From the NCBI GenBank assembly GCA_963931865.1, contig OZ007506.1, positions 21,126,100 through 21,190,099 of the forward strand: DNA of 64,000 nucleotides, read 5' to 3'. A program made the position numbers and the translations under genes. The notes under the pieces were generated by a model. The model ran no database searches. It saw only the letters and a list, made by a program, of their open reading frames with translations, and was not told the origin of the DNA. This document shows positions 31,336-49,900 of the stretch, one piece after another. Each line of letters starts with the position of its first letter. Within the stretch, counting starts at the first letter, position 1. Source of the stretch: Axinella damicornis (taxonomy: Eukaryota > Porifera > Demospongiae > Axinellida > Axinellidae).

Positions 31336-33159
31336 ATGGGAAGGTACTGTACATGCATCCCTGTTTAACTGCATGTTGAATGTGGAGTCTGGGAGTTTGA
31401 GAGCTGTAGTCGTCGCTATGTTAGCCTCATATTCTGTCCCAGATTTTGTCTCACAGCTCTGGGGTACGTGGAAAGGCTAAGCTAGTCGTGCTAGTGTACC
31501 CTAGCTCCCTAGTCTTTGCCCCAGACCCAAACCAACCCCAGTGTGGATCGCTTCCAGTATTGTGCACAGGGAAGAAGGGTCTGGTGATAATACTGCATGG
31601 AAGCAATCCGTGCTGGGGTTACTTTGGGTCTGAGACTACCTAGCTCCCTTGGTATCTCCATCCTCTCTTCTGCTCCATGCAGGGAGAAGCGTAAGCGTCA
31701 CCACTCCCACCGTAAGCACAGTAGCAGCAGTGAGGACTCAGACAGTGCATCGGCCTCCAGTAGCTCTGAGGCGTCTGAAGATACCACACCGACAGAAAGT
31801 AGCAGCGGTATGAAGAGAGTATAAGCTGGGGTCAAAGTTCATAGCTCACTAGATTAGTATTGTGGAATACAAGTATCAATGGAGAGTCCTCCTCTGTTCT
31901 TTCCTCCTCAATCATTGTCCCTCCTCTTTTCATTCTTCTGTCCTCCCTCCTTTCTCTCATCCTCCCCTACCATCCTCTGGGTCTCTTCTCCTCCTCTTCT
32001 TCAGATGAAGAGGAGCGTCGTCACAAGTCCAGCAAGAAGGCCAAGTTGAGTGAGCATGGGAGCCAGCAGAGACGCAGGTCCAAACACAAGAAGCAGCACA
32101 AAGCAAAGTCCAGGAAGAAGATAGGTGGTGTGTGATCAGGATTGCTTGTAGCTGTGAGAATGACCTAAGAACTTGTGAGAAGTTGTCGCTAGCCTCATTC
32201 CCAGGCCGTAAGGGAAAGTACCTCACACGGCCTGGGAACGAGGCTAGTTAATTGTTGATTGCCGACTTCTGTGCATGTGCATCACCCCACACATCTGCAG
32301 AGCAGATATCTGTGGATGACTACTTCAATAAAAGTGCAGAGTTCAGAGCATGGCTAGCCAAGGAGGTACATACAACCTGTTGGGTCAACAGACGTGTTTC
32401 TTCCCAAGTCTGGTCAGCAAAACTTTTTTATTCTTCTTTAATTTAAATAGAGAGGAATTTTCTTCAGTGATTTAACTTCAGAGCAGTCGAGAAAACACTT
32501 CAAGAAATTTGTGGACAAGTGGAACAGTGGGCTTCTGAAGAAGGTACGTCCTTTAGTATTGTGTTTTCTAGCCTCATTCCCACGCATCCTGGGAACGAGG
32601 CTACGTGTTTCCTACTACTAACAGTAATTACAACTGGCAATAGTTGGAATAGTTTGATCACACTATGTCAAGAGAATGTAACATATCACCCGTAGAAGTG
32701 TTTGTGACCAGGAGCAAGATTCTTGATTGGTGAAAATGTCCTTGATAGCTTGATCGTTTCCTTCCAAGGCTCTTGGTCAGGAGGTCAAACCAAAAATGGC
32801 CCTCCTTTATCAGAGAAACTGCTTGATCCCTTGATGTTAATCACTCAGAGTTCATCTTGATCCCTTGATCAGCTCTTAAAGGAATGTTGATCGCTTTATC
32901 GATCTCAGTCACAAATATTTTTACGCCAGTGGCGACCACTTGTGTAATGGCTTCCTTCACTGCAGAGGTACTACAGAGGCATACAGAGTGCCTCCCTGGA
33001 GCACACAACACAGACGAAATACAAATGGAAGGTATGCTCACGTGTACGGCACACTGGTCTTCAGTGAATAGCCCATACCTTTTGGGGGTGGTGTGTAATA
33101 GTTTGGACAGTTTCTACCATTCACACACACACACACACGCACTCACACACACACACACA

Positions 33160-33216
<57 letters not shown>

Positions 33217-34472
33217 CATACATGTACACACACACCACACACACAGTTTGCCTCAGGAGTTAATAAGAGGGAACTTGATTCCATGCGTGAGAGCGTGTCC
33301 TCATGGACTGCAACCATCGGCAATGAGAAGGAGGGGAAAGCTGAGGAGACACGCAGGGGAGCCCTCATTGGACCAAGGCCACCTGACCTTGGTCCTCCCA
33401 TCATTGGGCCTACCATGGGTCCTGCCATCGGCCCAGTGCAGGTTGTGCATGATGACATAATGACATCATGATGATGTCATTGCTATTACTTCTGCATCTG
33501 AGTTCATGATGTAACTGTGATGACATTGCTCATGAATTTAGGGGCCAAGTCGTCCTATAGACCAATTTGAGGAGGAGGAAAGAAGAGAGATGGAGAGGGC
33601 GAGGCAACGGAGGGAGAAAAAGGAGATGAGAGACCACCATAAAATGGTACCCACCATGACATCACAATTATGTACATCACTAGCCTCATTCCCAGGCCCT
33701 GCCCAGCTTTCATCGTACTGCAATGCACAAGTGACGAAAAGCTGGGTGGGGCCTGGGAATGAGGCTAGTACATCACTGCAGCTGTGATTGTTGGCCCTCA
33801 GGTGCTGGAGGAGATGCTACCCAAGGCCACCGGGAGGGAGGCTAGGATTGAGAAGAAGAGGGCAAGAGCTGAGGAGAGGAGAGCCAGAGAGATCAGCCCT
33901 GGTGAGGTCCCTCTACTTCTGGTTCTCATTTACGTACAGTTTTCTCTCCTCTTGTTATATTCTCACCTATCGTTTTGCAGATGTAGGGGATTCCACTCTA
34001 ATGGGTCCAAGGTACGCACGCAGCTCTGAGTGTCTCAACATTTGATGTGCAGTGATGCCTGGACGTGTTGATATTCTGACACATGCAGTGCTGACATACA
34101 AAAGAAGATTCGTGTTCGTCAGGAGAAGAGGTGAGTTGTAGGGATGGGAGATGCACAGTGTACTACAAACATTTCTGGTGTGTGTGACCGGCCACCACCA
34201 AGACGTGCAAACCCAACTACTGTATAACACAAGTTACTAAGTGTAGAATCGCCACCGTAGTGAAGTTTCTCTGTGAATGCAGGCTTGACAGAGCCCAGGC
34301 TGCTGTTCACAAGATCTCAGAGTACCAAGAGAGAGAGAAGGCCAAGGTGGCGGTGAGAGACCACTTACAGCTTAATTCAAAACCGTTGCACAAAGTGAAT
34401 TCTTGTTTCTCATTTTTCCAGGCTATTCTAGAGATGGCCAGGGCCAACAAGAAGGAGGGAGCGATGTGGTGA
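31336..34472 (+). CDS. Basic, Ser-rich nuclear coiled-coil protein, 13 exons, 356 aa
   Basis: Exons: 31336-31343, 31683-31807, 32005-32124, 32301-32365, 32451-32543, 32966-33031, 33247-33441, 33542-33646, 33802-33901, 33981-34011, 34089-34130, 34283-34352, 34422-34472. Every junction keeps frame. The first exon is only 8 coding bases (Met-Gly plus two bases), so the protein begins MGREKRKRHHSHRKH. Order: Lys/Arg/Ser-rich start, acidic serine stretch, a conserved-looking block (VDDYFNKSAEFRAWLAKE, then FFSDLTSEQSRKHFKKFV), a Pro-rich stretch (LIGPRPPDLGPP), then Glu/Arg coiled coil to KKEGAMW. The YF..EF..WL / F..FV..WN block recalls plant SCI1-like nuclear proteins, but I do not place the family firmly. 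A nuclear role linked to RNA processing is an inference from composition and from its head-to-head partner CSTF2. Confidence 0.8.
31515..31640. repeat. Inverted-repeat element in intron 1
   Basis: Arms such as CCCAGACCCAAACCAACCCC with GATCGCTTCCAGTATT, and their near-inverse, flank a short centre. The element fills about one third of the first intron of the 31336 gene. Confidence 0.65.
32190..32246. repeat. Palindromic repeat family copy
   Basis: Arms TAGCCTCATTCCCAGGCCGT and inverse ending CCTGGGAACGAGGCTA, in intron 3 of the 31336 gene. A shorter copy follows at 32569-32603 in intron 5. Confidence 0.85.
33122..33246. repeat. (CA)n repeat ending at a splice acceptor
   Basis: A CA-rich tract of about 120 bp runs straight into the CACAG acceptor of exon 7 (33247) of the 31336 gene. 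Confidence 0.9.
33681..33767. repeat. Palindromic repeat family copy
   Basis: Arms begin TAGCCTCATTCCCAGGCCCT and end with the inverse, with inner GCCCAGCTTT-type arms. In intron 8 of the 31336 gene. This long-arm subtype recurs at 34613-34680. Confidence 0.85.
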
Positions 34473-36637
34473 ACAGACCTCTCAGTCACACATCAAGCAC
34501 AAAAAAAAAATTGGCACACTACTGCACAGTTGATGTTGGGGGGAAAGGTTAATTGAGTAAACACTTCAACTCTAAAGTACAGTCAACTTATGAGGCCACC
34601 TGCTGTATGAACTAGTCTCGTTCTCAGGCCCCGCCCAGCTTTTTGTCACTTGCAGTACTGCAAGATGAAAAGCTGGGTAGGAGTAGCCTTGTTCCCAGGC
34701 CATTCCCACCGGTGATGAAATACTGGCGGTGGGAACGAGGCTATGTCCAGAGAGCAAGCTCTGCATGCATGTGTTCTCATTTTGACATTCAACAGTCATG
34801 CAATTGAATAAGGGAAACCGTGTGTCCAGTGACAGGAATATGTGCCAATATGCATCAGTCCGTGACAATGCATTATTAATTATGTATTGTTATTGTAATT
34901 GGACAGTTTAAGCACAATTATAATTCAGAATTGCGTGCATGTAGGTGAATGTACAATGCTCCCAAAAACTTCAAGAACTTACAGTGGTGCAGACCGGGCG
35001 GTGAGAAGTCAGACTCAATCAGTAAATGTAACCCTTTAGACATTAATATATGATTTAGTGGAGGGGTTTTCCAAAAACTGATGTAGTGGCATTTTATTAG
35101 AAGATATATAATCATGGAGAAAGAAAATGAAAAACAACAGCTTAACATAAGAAAACGAAGCCTCAGAAAAATAAGGCCTAGGGGAAAAAAAGCCTAGGGA
35201 AAAAAAAAAGGAAAAAAAAAAACAACCTAGCAACAACCCATCCCTCCATGACAGGTCAGACACCGAAGTGTAAGCCTCAGGAGCGCTGGATAGGCGCCGG
35301 TGACTGGAATCACAGGAGGCTACCTGCTTTCAACCAGAACACCTTTCTTTAGCTTCGGTGGTCAGATGGGAACCGGCGTACTAGAGCTGCTAGGCGGGGA
35401 AGTCAGGAACCGGTGTGTACGGAGTGGCCCAGACTCGTACTCGGTTATTGGGGAGACGAACACTCAACCCCCAGGCTGTAAAGCAAGTGCTTAGCGAGTG
35501 TGCCATCCCGACATCCCGCCAAAACTTGTTACAAATTCAGTATTTAAACCCAAACCGGATGTGTCCAGTTGCGCATGCGCATACCACCTTAACTTCCCGC
35601 CAAAATACATTCAAACCGGCATGCCCCAATGCCCATGCCAGCCTAGCCTCGTTCCCAGGCCCGAGACGGCTAAAGCGGCTAGCTACCAGCTTTCTGTAAC
35701 TTGTTTCTATTGGGTTTACATGAGAGTTCAACACTTTGACCAGTAAAGCCGTACTGATGTCACTTCTGGCAAAGAAGACTCCGCGAAAGGGGGAGGTTGG
35801 TACCAGGTGGAGAGTGAAAACAGCATGGCTGTGAAAAGCCCTTGGATGTGAAATGCACTAGCTTTGCTGGAGCTGGTGGGCCAATTCTCTCCTTTTCCTT
35901 TTCATGACGGGCTGAAAAAATAGCCTTCTCGCCTTGTAGAGCCTCCTTTCCATGGCCAGGCAGTGAGTGAAGCTTTTTCCCAGTCTGACAACTGCAGTGA
36001 AAGCTTGGTGGGTGTGGCTGGAGTCACAAATATGTACAGATGGCTGCAAGCCATGTCAAAGGGTTAACAATTTAGGGAACCCCGCAACTGTAAAGTGAGT
36101 GGTAATTCACTGCAGCCTTGTCTTCAATGACAGTACACCTACAATGTCATATATACCTGTCTTGCTGTGTCATAATGTTGAATAACCTCGTTCCCACACG
36201 GCCTGGGAACAAGGATAAATGTTGAAATACTGTCTACAGCTGTTATGCATGTTTACGAATGTATACAAGTATCATGTTTTTACCGTTTGCAAGCAAGTTT
36301 TCAGTGTAGACATACAATGACATTGGTCTGCACATGCATTAACTGTCTTGCGTGTTTACATACTGGTACATAATCACAATGTGCAAACATTTTTGTAACT
36401 AGACTCAGCCCTAATTTGATTCACTCTCTCCTGATTACAATGGACAAGCTAACAGGTACGCAATGCTACGCATTAGACCTTACTCCACACCATAAAAACA
36501 TACTCTATACACCAAACAACAGATAGACAATCCTTTACAAAAGAAAGGAAAAAAATGCAAACGTTTTGCACGTCTCGGGCCAAGTTCAATTTAAATTCTA
36601 GACTGCTATAATTATTAAACCAATTTTCAGGTTACCC
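34473..36637. other. Convergent intergenic region: palindromes and a SINE-like element
   Basis: No gene supported between two convergent 3' ends. Palindromic-family copies lie at about 34613-34680 (partial), 34684-34743 and 36183-36216, with a half copy near 35645-35665. About 35370-35510 on the minus strand looks tRNA-derived: an A-box-like motif TGGCACACTCGCTAAGC at about 35504-35487 and a B-box-like GAGTGTTCGTCTC at about 35465-35453. An A-rich stretch (35185-35222) lies just beyond it. The 3' UTRs of both flanking genes should also be here. Confidence 0.55.
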
Positions 36638-43612
<6,975 letters not shown>

Positions 43613-43807
43613 CTTTTCGCTGCATTCCTGTTCATCTACGCATGCGTAATAATGATCTGTAGCTCAATTTTTTTTATTTCCGGTTAACTCGACTTCCGGC
43701 TGTTTTTCAGCAAGTCAGAAGCCAGGAAAACTCCCCAAGTTTGGATAACAAACATAATTAGTCCAGCGGATCGCCCTAGCTCGATTCGTTCAAGGGGAAG
43801 AGGCAAG
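43613..43807. promoter_or_regulatory. Putative bidirectional promoter, ABI and NOX2-type gene
   Basis: The 195 bp between the ABI start (43612, minus) and the NOX start (43808, plus) must hold both 5' UTRs and at least the core promoters unless either gene has an upstream non-coding exon. No TATA box is evident. Inferred from geometry only. Confidence 0.55.
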
Positions 43808-46800
43808 ATGGTGAATCTCTCTGGCTGGGCCATCAACGAACTTCCCAAGTGGATTGTGTTTGTAAGCCATTTGCCTCTCACCTCAGCATTTATACAGGAA
43901 GCACCTGAAAGAGGGAGTAGTCATGTAGAATCTCTTGCTCTCCCCTTCCTCCCAGGGACTATGGATGGGCATCAATATTGCACTGTTCATCTACCAGTTC
44001 AACCTCTTCCAATCTACTGACCGATATTTCTACATGAGGCTCCGGACAAGGGTATGACAGTCAGTATACGTAATGAGTTAGTTATTGCAGGCTTGCCTGC
44101 ACTGTTGGATGGCGGCTGAACGGCAAGTCTGTTTGCTGTCTGTTGCCTTGGGGTTGGGTCTGGGAACCAGACTGGTTGGCTTGCTTTTGTAACTGCAATG
44201 GATCATGCAGTCTGTTGCTGGATGGATGAGACCAGTAGTGACGCACAACATGATTGCTGCTCCAGGAAACCTTGAACGAAGGCAGCATCAGCCGTACTGG
44301 TTGAACGGCCATCGACGGCAGACTCAGTGCAGCACAATGTTCTCTCTGCAAACACTGTATCCCATAATCACGATTACTAGAGAGATGTCCTCTCTGCAAA
44401 CACTATTCCATAATCAGGTTACTAGAAGATTACTGGAGAGATGTCCTCTCTGCAAACTCTTCCATAATCAGGTTACTAGAAGATTACTAGAGAGATGTCC
44501 TCTCTGCATAATCAGGTTACTAGAAGATTACTGGAGAGATGTCCTCTCTGCAAACACTTCCATAATCAGGTTACTAGAAGATTACTGGAGAGATGTCCTC
44601 TCTGCATAATCAGGTTACTAGAGATTACAGGAGAAATGTCCTCTCTGCAAGCACTATCCCATCACCATGCCGACACACCACTAAATGTACGTCTGTGGAG
44701 GATGATGACTTACAGTAGTAAATTGAAACTTGACCTTAAGCATTTGGTTTCTGCCTTTGCTGGAAAGTGTGAACTGTAATCTCCAGATAATACCTACGAA
44801 TCTGAAGTTGGGAGGGGGCTGTTACTTGGACATTCAGTAGTCGCAGCTAAGCTGATTTTAATTTTAGGGCTTCAAGAAGTATGTGCTGACGGGGGGGGGA
44901 GGGGGGGACTCATAAATTCTGGTATCTTTATCAAAACTATTTTTGGGTGGGTTAGCTCACTGTGGTTCTGAGCTCTTCAATTGTCAAGCGAATCGATCAG
45001 ATTCTCACCGTCAAAGTTCTGTACAATACTCACCAGACGCTTTTTGCTACTGCTGGGAGCGAGACTAGTTCCAAACCCTAACACGCTTCAGTTTCTGTAA
45101 TAAGCAAGTCACATGCAAAAAGATTTGTCTGAGACCTACACATAGGTTGTGGAGTAGATTGTTCCTACGCTTCTCTCTCTGCCCATGAGCTCCATAGGTA
45201 AGGATGTCAGACTAGGAATTGGAAGATTGTAGATTGGTCGACTCACGGTTGAGTCTGGTCCCATAGCAGGGTAGAAGCATGATCACACTCCTGTAAATGG
45301 TACAGTGGAACCTGTCTAATGCGGTCACCTGGGGGCCAAAAAATATTTGGCCTTACTAGACAGGTGGCTGCATTACAGAAAACCTCTCCAAAGCGGTCAT
45401 GTGAAGTTTTAGTGTGATTGACCTCATTACAAAGGTTCTTGCGACACTGAACAACTTTGATTCAAGTAAGTTCCATGAAGAAGACAACTAAGGACTTTAA
45501 GTATTGTAAAACACTTGGTTGTTTCATTTTTGTATGTTCATTTTGGCACTTTCTATAATGTTAAACGCACGCGCGCACTCTGTGGCCGTTATTGGCAGTG
45601 CGTTATAGCGTGCTATAGTGCGCTTGGGGTGGAGCAACGTGACCGCATTACGCATTACGCAGGTGACCGCTATAGAAGAACAGGAGACTATGGGCTCAAA
45701 TTTCAGGACTTTCCCAAGCTGATCGCAATGTGAAGCTGACCGCAATGTGGAGGTGGCCACTAAGGCAGGTTTCACTGTAGCCCCATAGACCATATTAGCA
45801 CATTTGTCCCAGGAATTACAAGAATGAAGGCCAGCTAGGCTGGTGCAAGAATGAAACTACTACAAGGTATCAGATGTCCTCCTGCTCCCACTACTTGAAT
45901 AGCAACTTCTACTCCACCACTTGAAGGGAAAGGATAATTATACTTTATAAGTTCCACATGGTTTGGTTACCAGTAATGGATAGCCAAGAGGGCTGTGAAT
46001 CACACAGTGATGTCAGATTGAGTAACGTGATCCCATATATGATCAAGCAGCTTGAAGACTATATGCAAGGGCTGACCTACTCATGGCCGCCATATACAGT
46101 GTATAGGATCTCAACCTTCATACTTACACGACTTTAATCTCGTGCTAATGGGGTGCTAATGGTCTTTGTCAGAGGCCCTATTGCGTAAGATGAGCAAATT
46201 GAAAGCACAGAGAGCCTGTTGGCAGGGTTGGAGGCTGTGATGGCACTTCCTCCATCAATGGTTCTCCTATTGTTCCCATTTACAAATATTTTGATTGCCA
46301 TTTTGGGGTGGCAAGATCTGTGGTGGTGTAACTGTTTGCCTTACAAAGGGGTTCCCACAGTTCTGCCAAGTGTGATGTGTCTACTCCAGACTTCTGTTTA
46401 TAATCATAGGCTGCTTTTTACCTTTCAACACCAAAAACTAGTAGTAGCTAGCGTGGTAGCTAGGGTATCTGACTTTGATCCAGGCAGTAGCTGAACTGCT
46501 TGTAACTACAAGAGAAGGCTTTTTACAGCCAAGCGGACCCACCCCTTGCCCACCCTTTCTGCAGCACAGAGCCTCTATATTCCCGGGCAACTTGTCTGGG
46601 AATGAGACTGGATAGTTCTAGTACGTACACACCCACCCAGCCAGAAGCAACATTAAAAGTCCCATGATGTGTATGCCATTATTAGTTGGTATAGTTTACT
46701 GTGGTCGTACTACTAGTTTACTGAGATGTGTCCACCCATGCAGGAGGCTCTGGCGTTCGCTCGAGGACCGGCACTACCCATCAACTTCAACATCATCATA

Positions 46801-46956
46801 ATCTTACTACCGATCTGCAGAAACCTCATCTCGTTTATCCGAGGCACCGGAAGGGTGTGTGCATATCATAAGTTTATGATTGCTTGTAGCCTCATTCCCA
46901 GGCAGCTTGTCTGGGAATGAGACTGGATCGTACTTTCACTTGGAATATAGCTAGTA

Positions 46957-46992
<36 letters not shown>

Positions 46993-49900
46993 GTCCACCC
47001 CGCACAATCAAGCGGCTGATAGACAAGAACCTCGCCTTCCACAAGGCTATTGCCTGGATGATCATCCTCTCCAGTGCTATCCATGTCATTGCCCACTGGT
47101 ACAACTATGAGAGACTAGTGGCCACACCCAACCTGCAAGTGTTCCTTGAAAGGTTTCCATGGGAACAGAGGAGAATTCCCAACCTGGCTCAACCATCCCT
47201 CCCGCCTGTCCAACCTGTAAGTCAGCAGCAGAAACAGTGCCGAGCTACTAGAGTCTCTGATATTAGTATCTCACATGTACCAGGGCCACCCTACATGTGT
47301 GTACTTACTAGTGGAATGCAGGACATTGGAGGGCGAGCCTGAGCGAAGTGCATGCACGTGCAGGACATGCATGGAGCAGTTGCATTCATATAACTGTCAT
47401 CAGACTCAATTACGTGACTGGGCAATGAGCCACAGAAATTATGACACTAAACATACACTCGTGCACATCACAGCAACTGTGAGTCAGGTTAGCGTTAGCT
47501 GAAGCAGTCTAGCAGGTACGTTACCGGCCATGGCACCGGGTAGACCCACGAGCTGTCTCCGTCTTTGTTGTCGCCACCGAGGAGGCAGAAGTTCATGGTG
47601 CTCTAGCCAATGAATAGGTAGGTTCACGAGTGGTCTCCATCTTTGTTGTCGCCATCGTCCGTCGAACAGGTAGACGGTTCACCTTGACTCAAGGAATCAT
47701 GTAGGGTTTGTTGGAATATTATTGTGCACGTGCAAGTGAAATCCACTGATTTAAAATTTTACGGTAAGTGCAAGATCCAAGCAAACATACACACGCACTG
47801 CGCAATGAAGTCACGCTAGTGTGGGGCTCGCTCAGGCTCACCCCAATTATCCCCTCACACACACACACACACACATGAATGCTCCACACACATGCACACA
47901 TACCACACACACCCACACCCCACACCTACCTCTCCAACATCCCAGGACCCCCTAACCATCTGTTTTGTGACGGCAGCTGGCATCACGGGGCACATCATCA
48001 GTGTGGTCCTGTTCCTGATGGTCACCTCTTCCCTTGAGTTCATCCGGTGAGCAAGCTAGGCAACATCGTGTTTCAGTGACCCCTCCTCCCTCTTTGTCCT
48101 CCCTCTTTGCCTTTAACGTGTTTCAATGATTGCCAAGCTTCTTCTCCCTGCAGGCGCTCCTACTTTGAAGTGTTCTGGTACACCCATCATCTCTTCATTG
48201 TGTTCCTACTTGGCCTCGCATTCCACCAGTTCCAGTGAGTCTCATCTGTCTGTCCTTCTGTCTGTCTGTCGATCTGTTGGAAAGTCTGTCTGTTTGTTGT
48301 ACATTGTGGATTTCTGTGTGTTGATTTTTCTTCTCTCTCAACTCCCCACCCCTGCCTCCCCCCTTATCTCCTTCCTTCCCTCCTCCCTCCCTCCCTCCCT
48401 CCCTCCCTCCCTCCCTCCCTCCCTCCCTCCCTCCCTCCCTCCCTCCCTCCCTCCCTCCCTCCCTCCCTCCCCCTCCCTTTCTCCCTCCCTCCCTCCCTCC
48501 CTCCCTCCCTCCCTCCCTCCCTCCCTCCCTCCCTCCCTCCCTCCCTCCCTCCCTCCCTCCCTCCCTCCCTCCCTCCCTCCCTACCTACCTCCCTCCCTCC
48601 CTCCCTCCCTCCCTCCCTCCATCCTCAGAGAGTTGCTACCTGTACAAACAAACTCACCAGACAGAACAAGTAGTGGTGTCCACAACCCTGTAAACTGCAG
48701 TATCCTTGTTGGAGCGACCTATAATAATTTCACAGGTCAAATCAACGATACGGCCGGCAACATCATCTGTAACCCGGCTACATTTAGAGCAGCAGCACCT
48801 TCAGTGAGTGTGTGGAGTAGTGTGTGAGTTGTGTATATTAGTGTGTCTGAGCGTGTGTGTGTGAATTCTTTGTGTCCATGAGTGAGGGTGTGTGTGTGAG
48901 AACAGCTGAGTGCATGTGATAGCTTGGAAGACAAGACGGGTTGCATTGTCATTTTTTCTCTGTCCACTAGTTGCCTGTCCTCTCCCCTGCCCACACACAC
49001 CTCCCCCCCCCCCACACACACACACACAGTCCTGGAAGTACATGCTCGGTGGCCTGATCATCTACACGGTTGAGCGTATAGTTCGCTTTGCCCGCAGCTT
49101 GCGCACGGTGGTCATCACCAAGGTTATAGAGCACCCCTCCAAGACCATTGAGATACAGATGAGGAGGAAAGGCTTCTCTGCGGAAGCAGGGCAGTACGTC
49201 TTCATCAACGTGCCTTCTGCTGCTTTCTTCGAGTGGCATCCCTACACCCTTACCTCTGTAAGTCAGTCCTCCCCCTCGCCTCTGTAAGTCAGTCCTTCCC
49301 TCTCACCTCTGTAAGCCAGTCCTTCCCCTCACCTCAGTAAGTCAGTCCTTCCCCCTCACCTCTGTAAGCCAGTCCTTCCCCTCACCTCTGTAAGTCAGTC
49401 CTTAACCCTCACCTCTGTAAGTTAGTCCTTCCCCCTCACATCTGTAAGTCAGTCCTTCCCCCTCACCTCTGTAAGCCAGTCCTTCCCCTCACCTCTGTAA
49501 GCCAGTCCTTCTCCCTCACCTCTGTAAGTCAGTCCTCCCCCTCGCCTCTGTAAGTCAGTCCTTCCCTCTCACCTCTGTAAGCCAGTCCTTCCCCTCACCT
49601 CAGTAAGTCAGTCCTTCCCCCTCACCTCTGTAAGCCAGTCCTTCCCCTCACCTCTGTAAGTCAGTCCTTAACCCTCACCTCTGTAAGTTAGTCCTTCCCC
49701 CTCACATCTGTAAGTCAGTCCTTCCCCCTCACCTCTGTAAGCCAGTCCTTCCCCTCACCTCTGTAAGCCAGTCCTTCTCCCTCACCTCTGTAAGTCAGTC
49801 CTTCCCCCTCACCTCTGTAAGCCAGTCCTTCCCCTCACCTCTGTAAGTCAGTCCTTCCCCCTCACCTCTGTAAGTTAGTCCTTCCCCCTCACATCTGTAA

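Noticed and set aside
35370..35510. Functional tRNA gene
   Set aside because: A- and B-box-like motifs are present but no acceptor stem or normal anticodon arm is formed; a SINE remnant is more likely.
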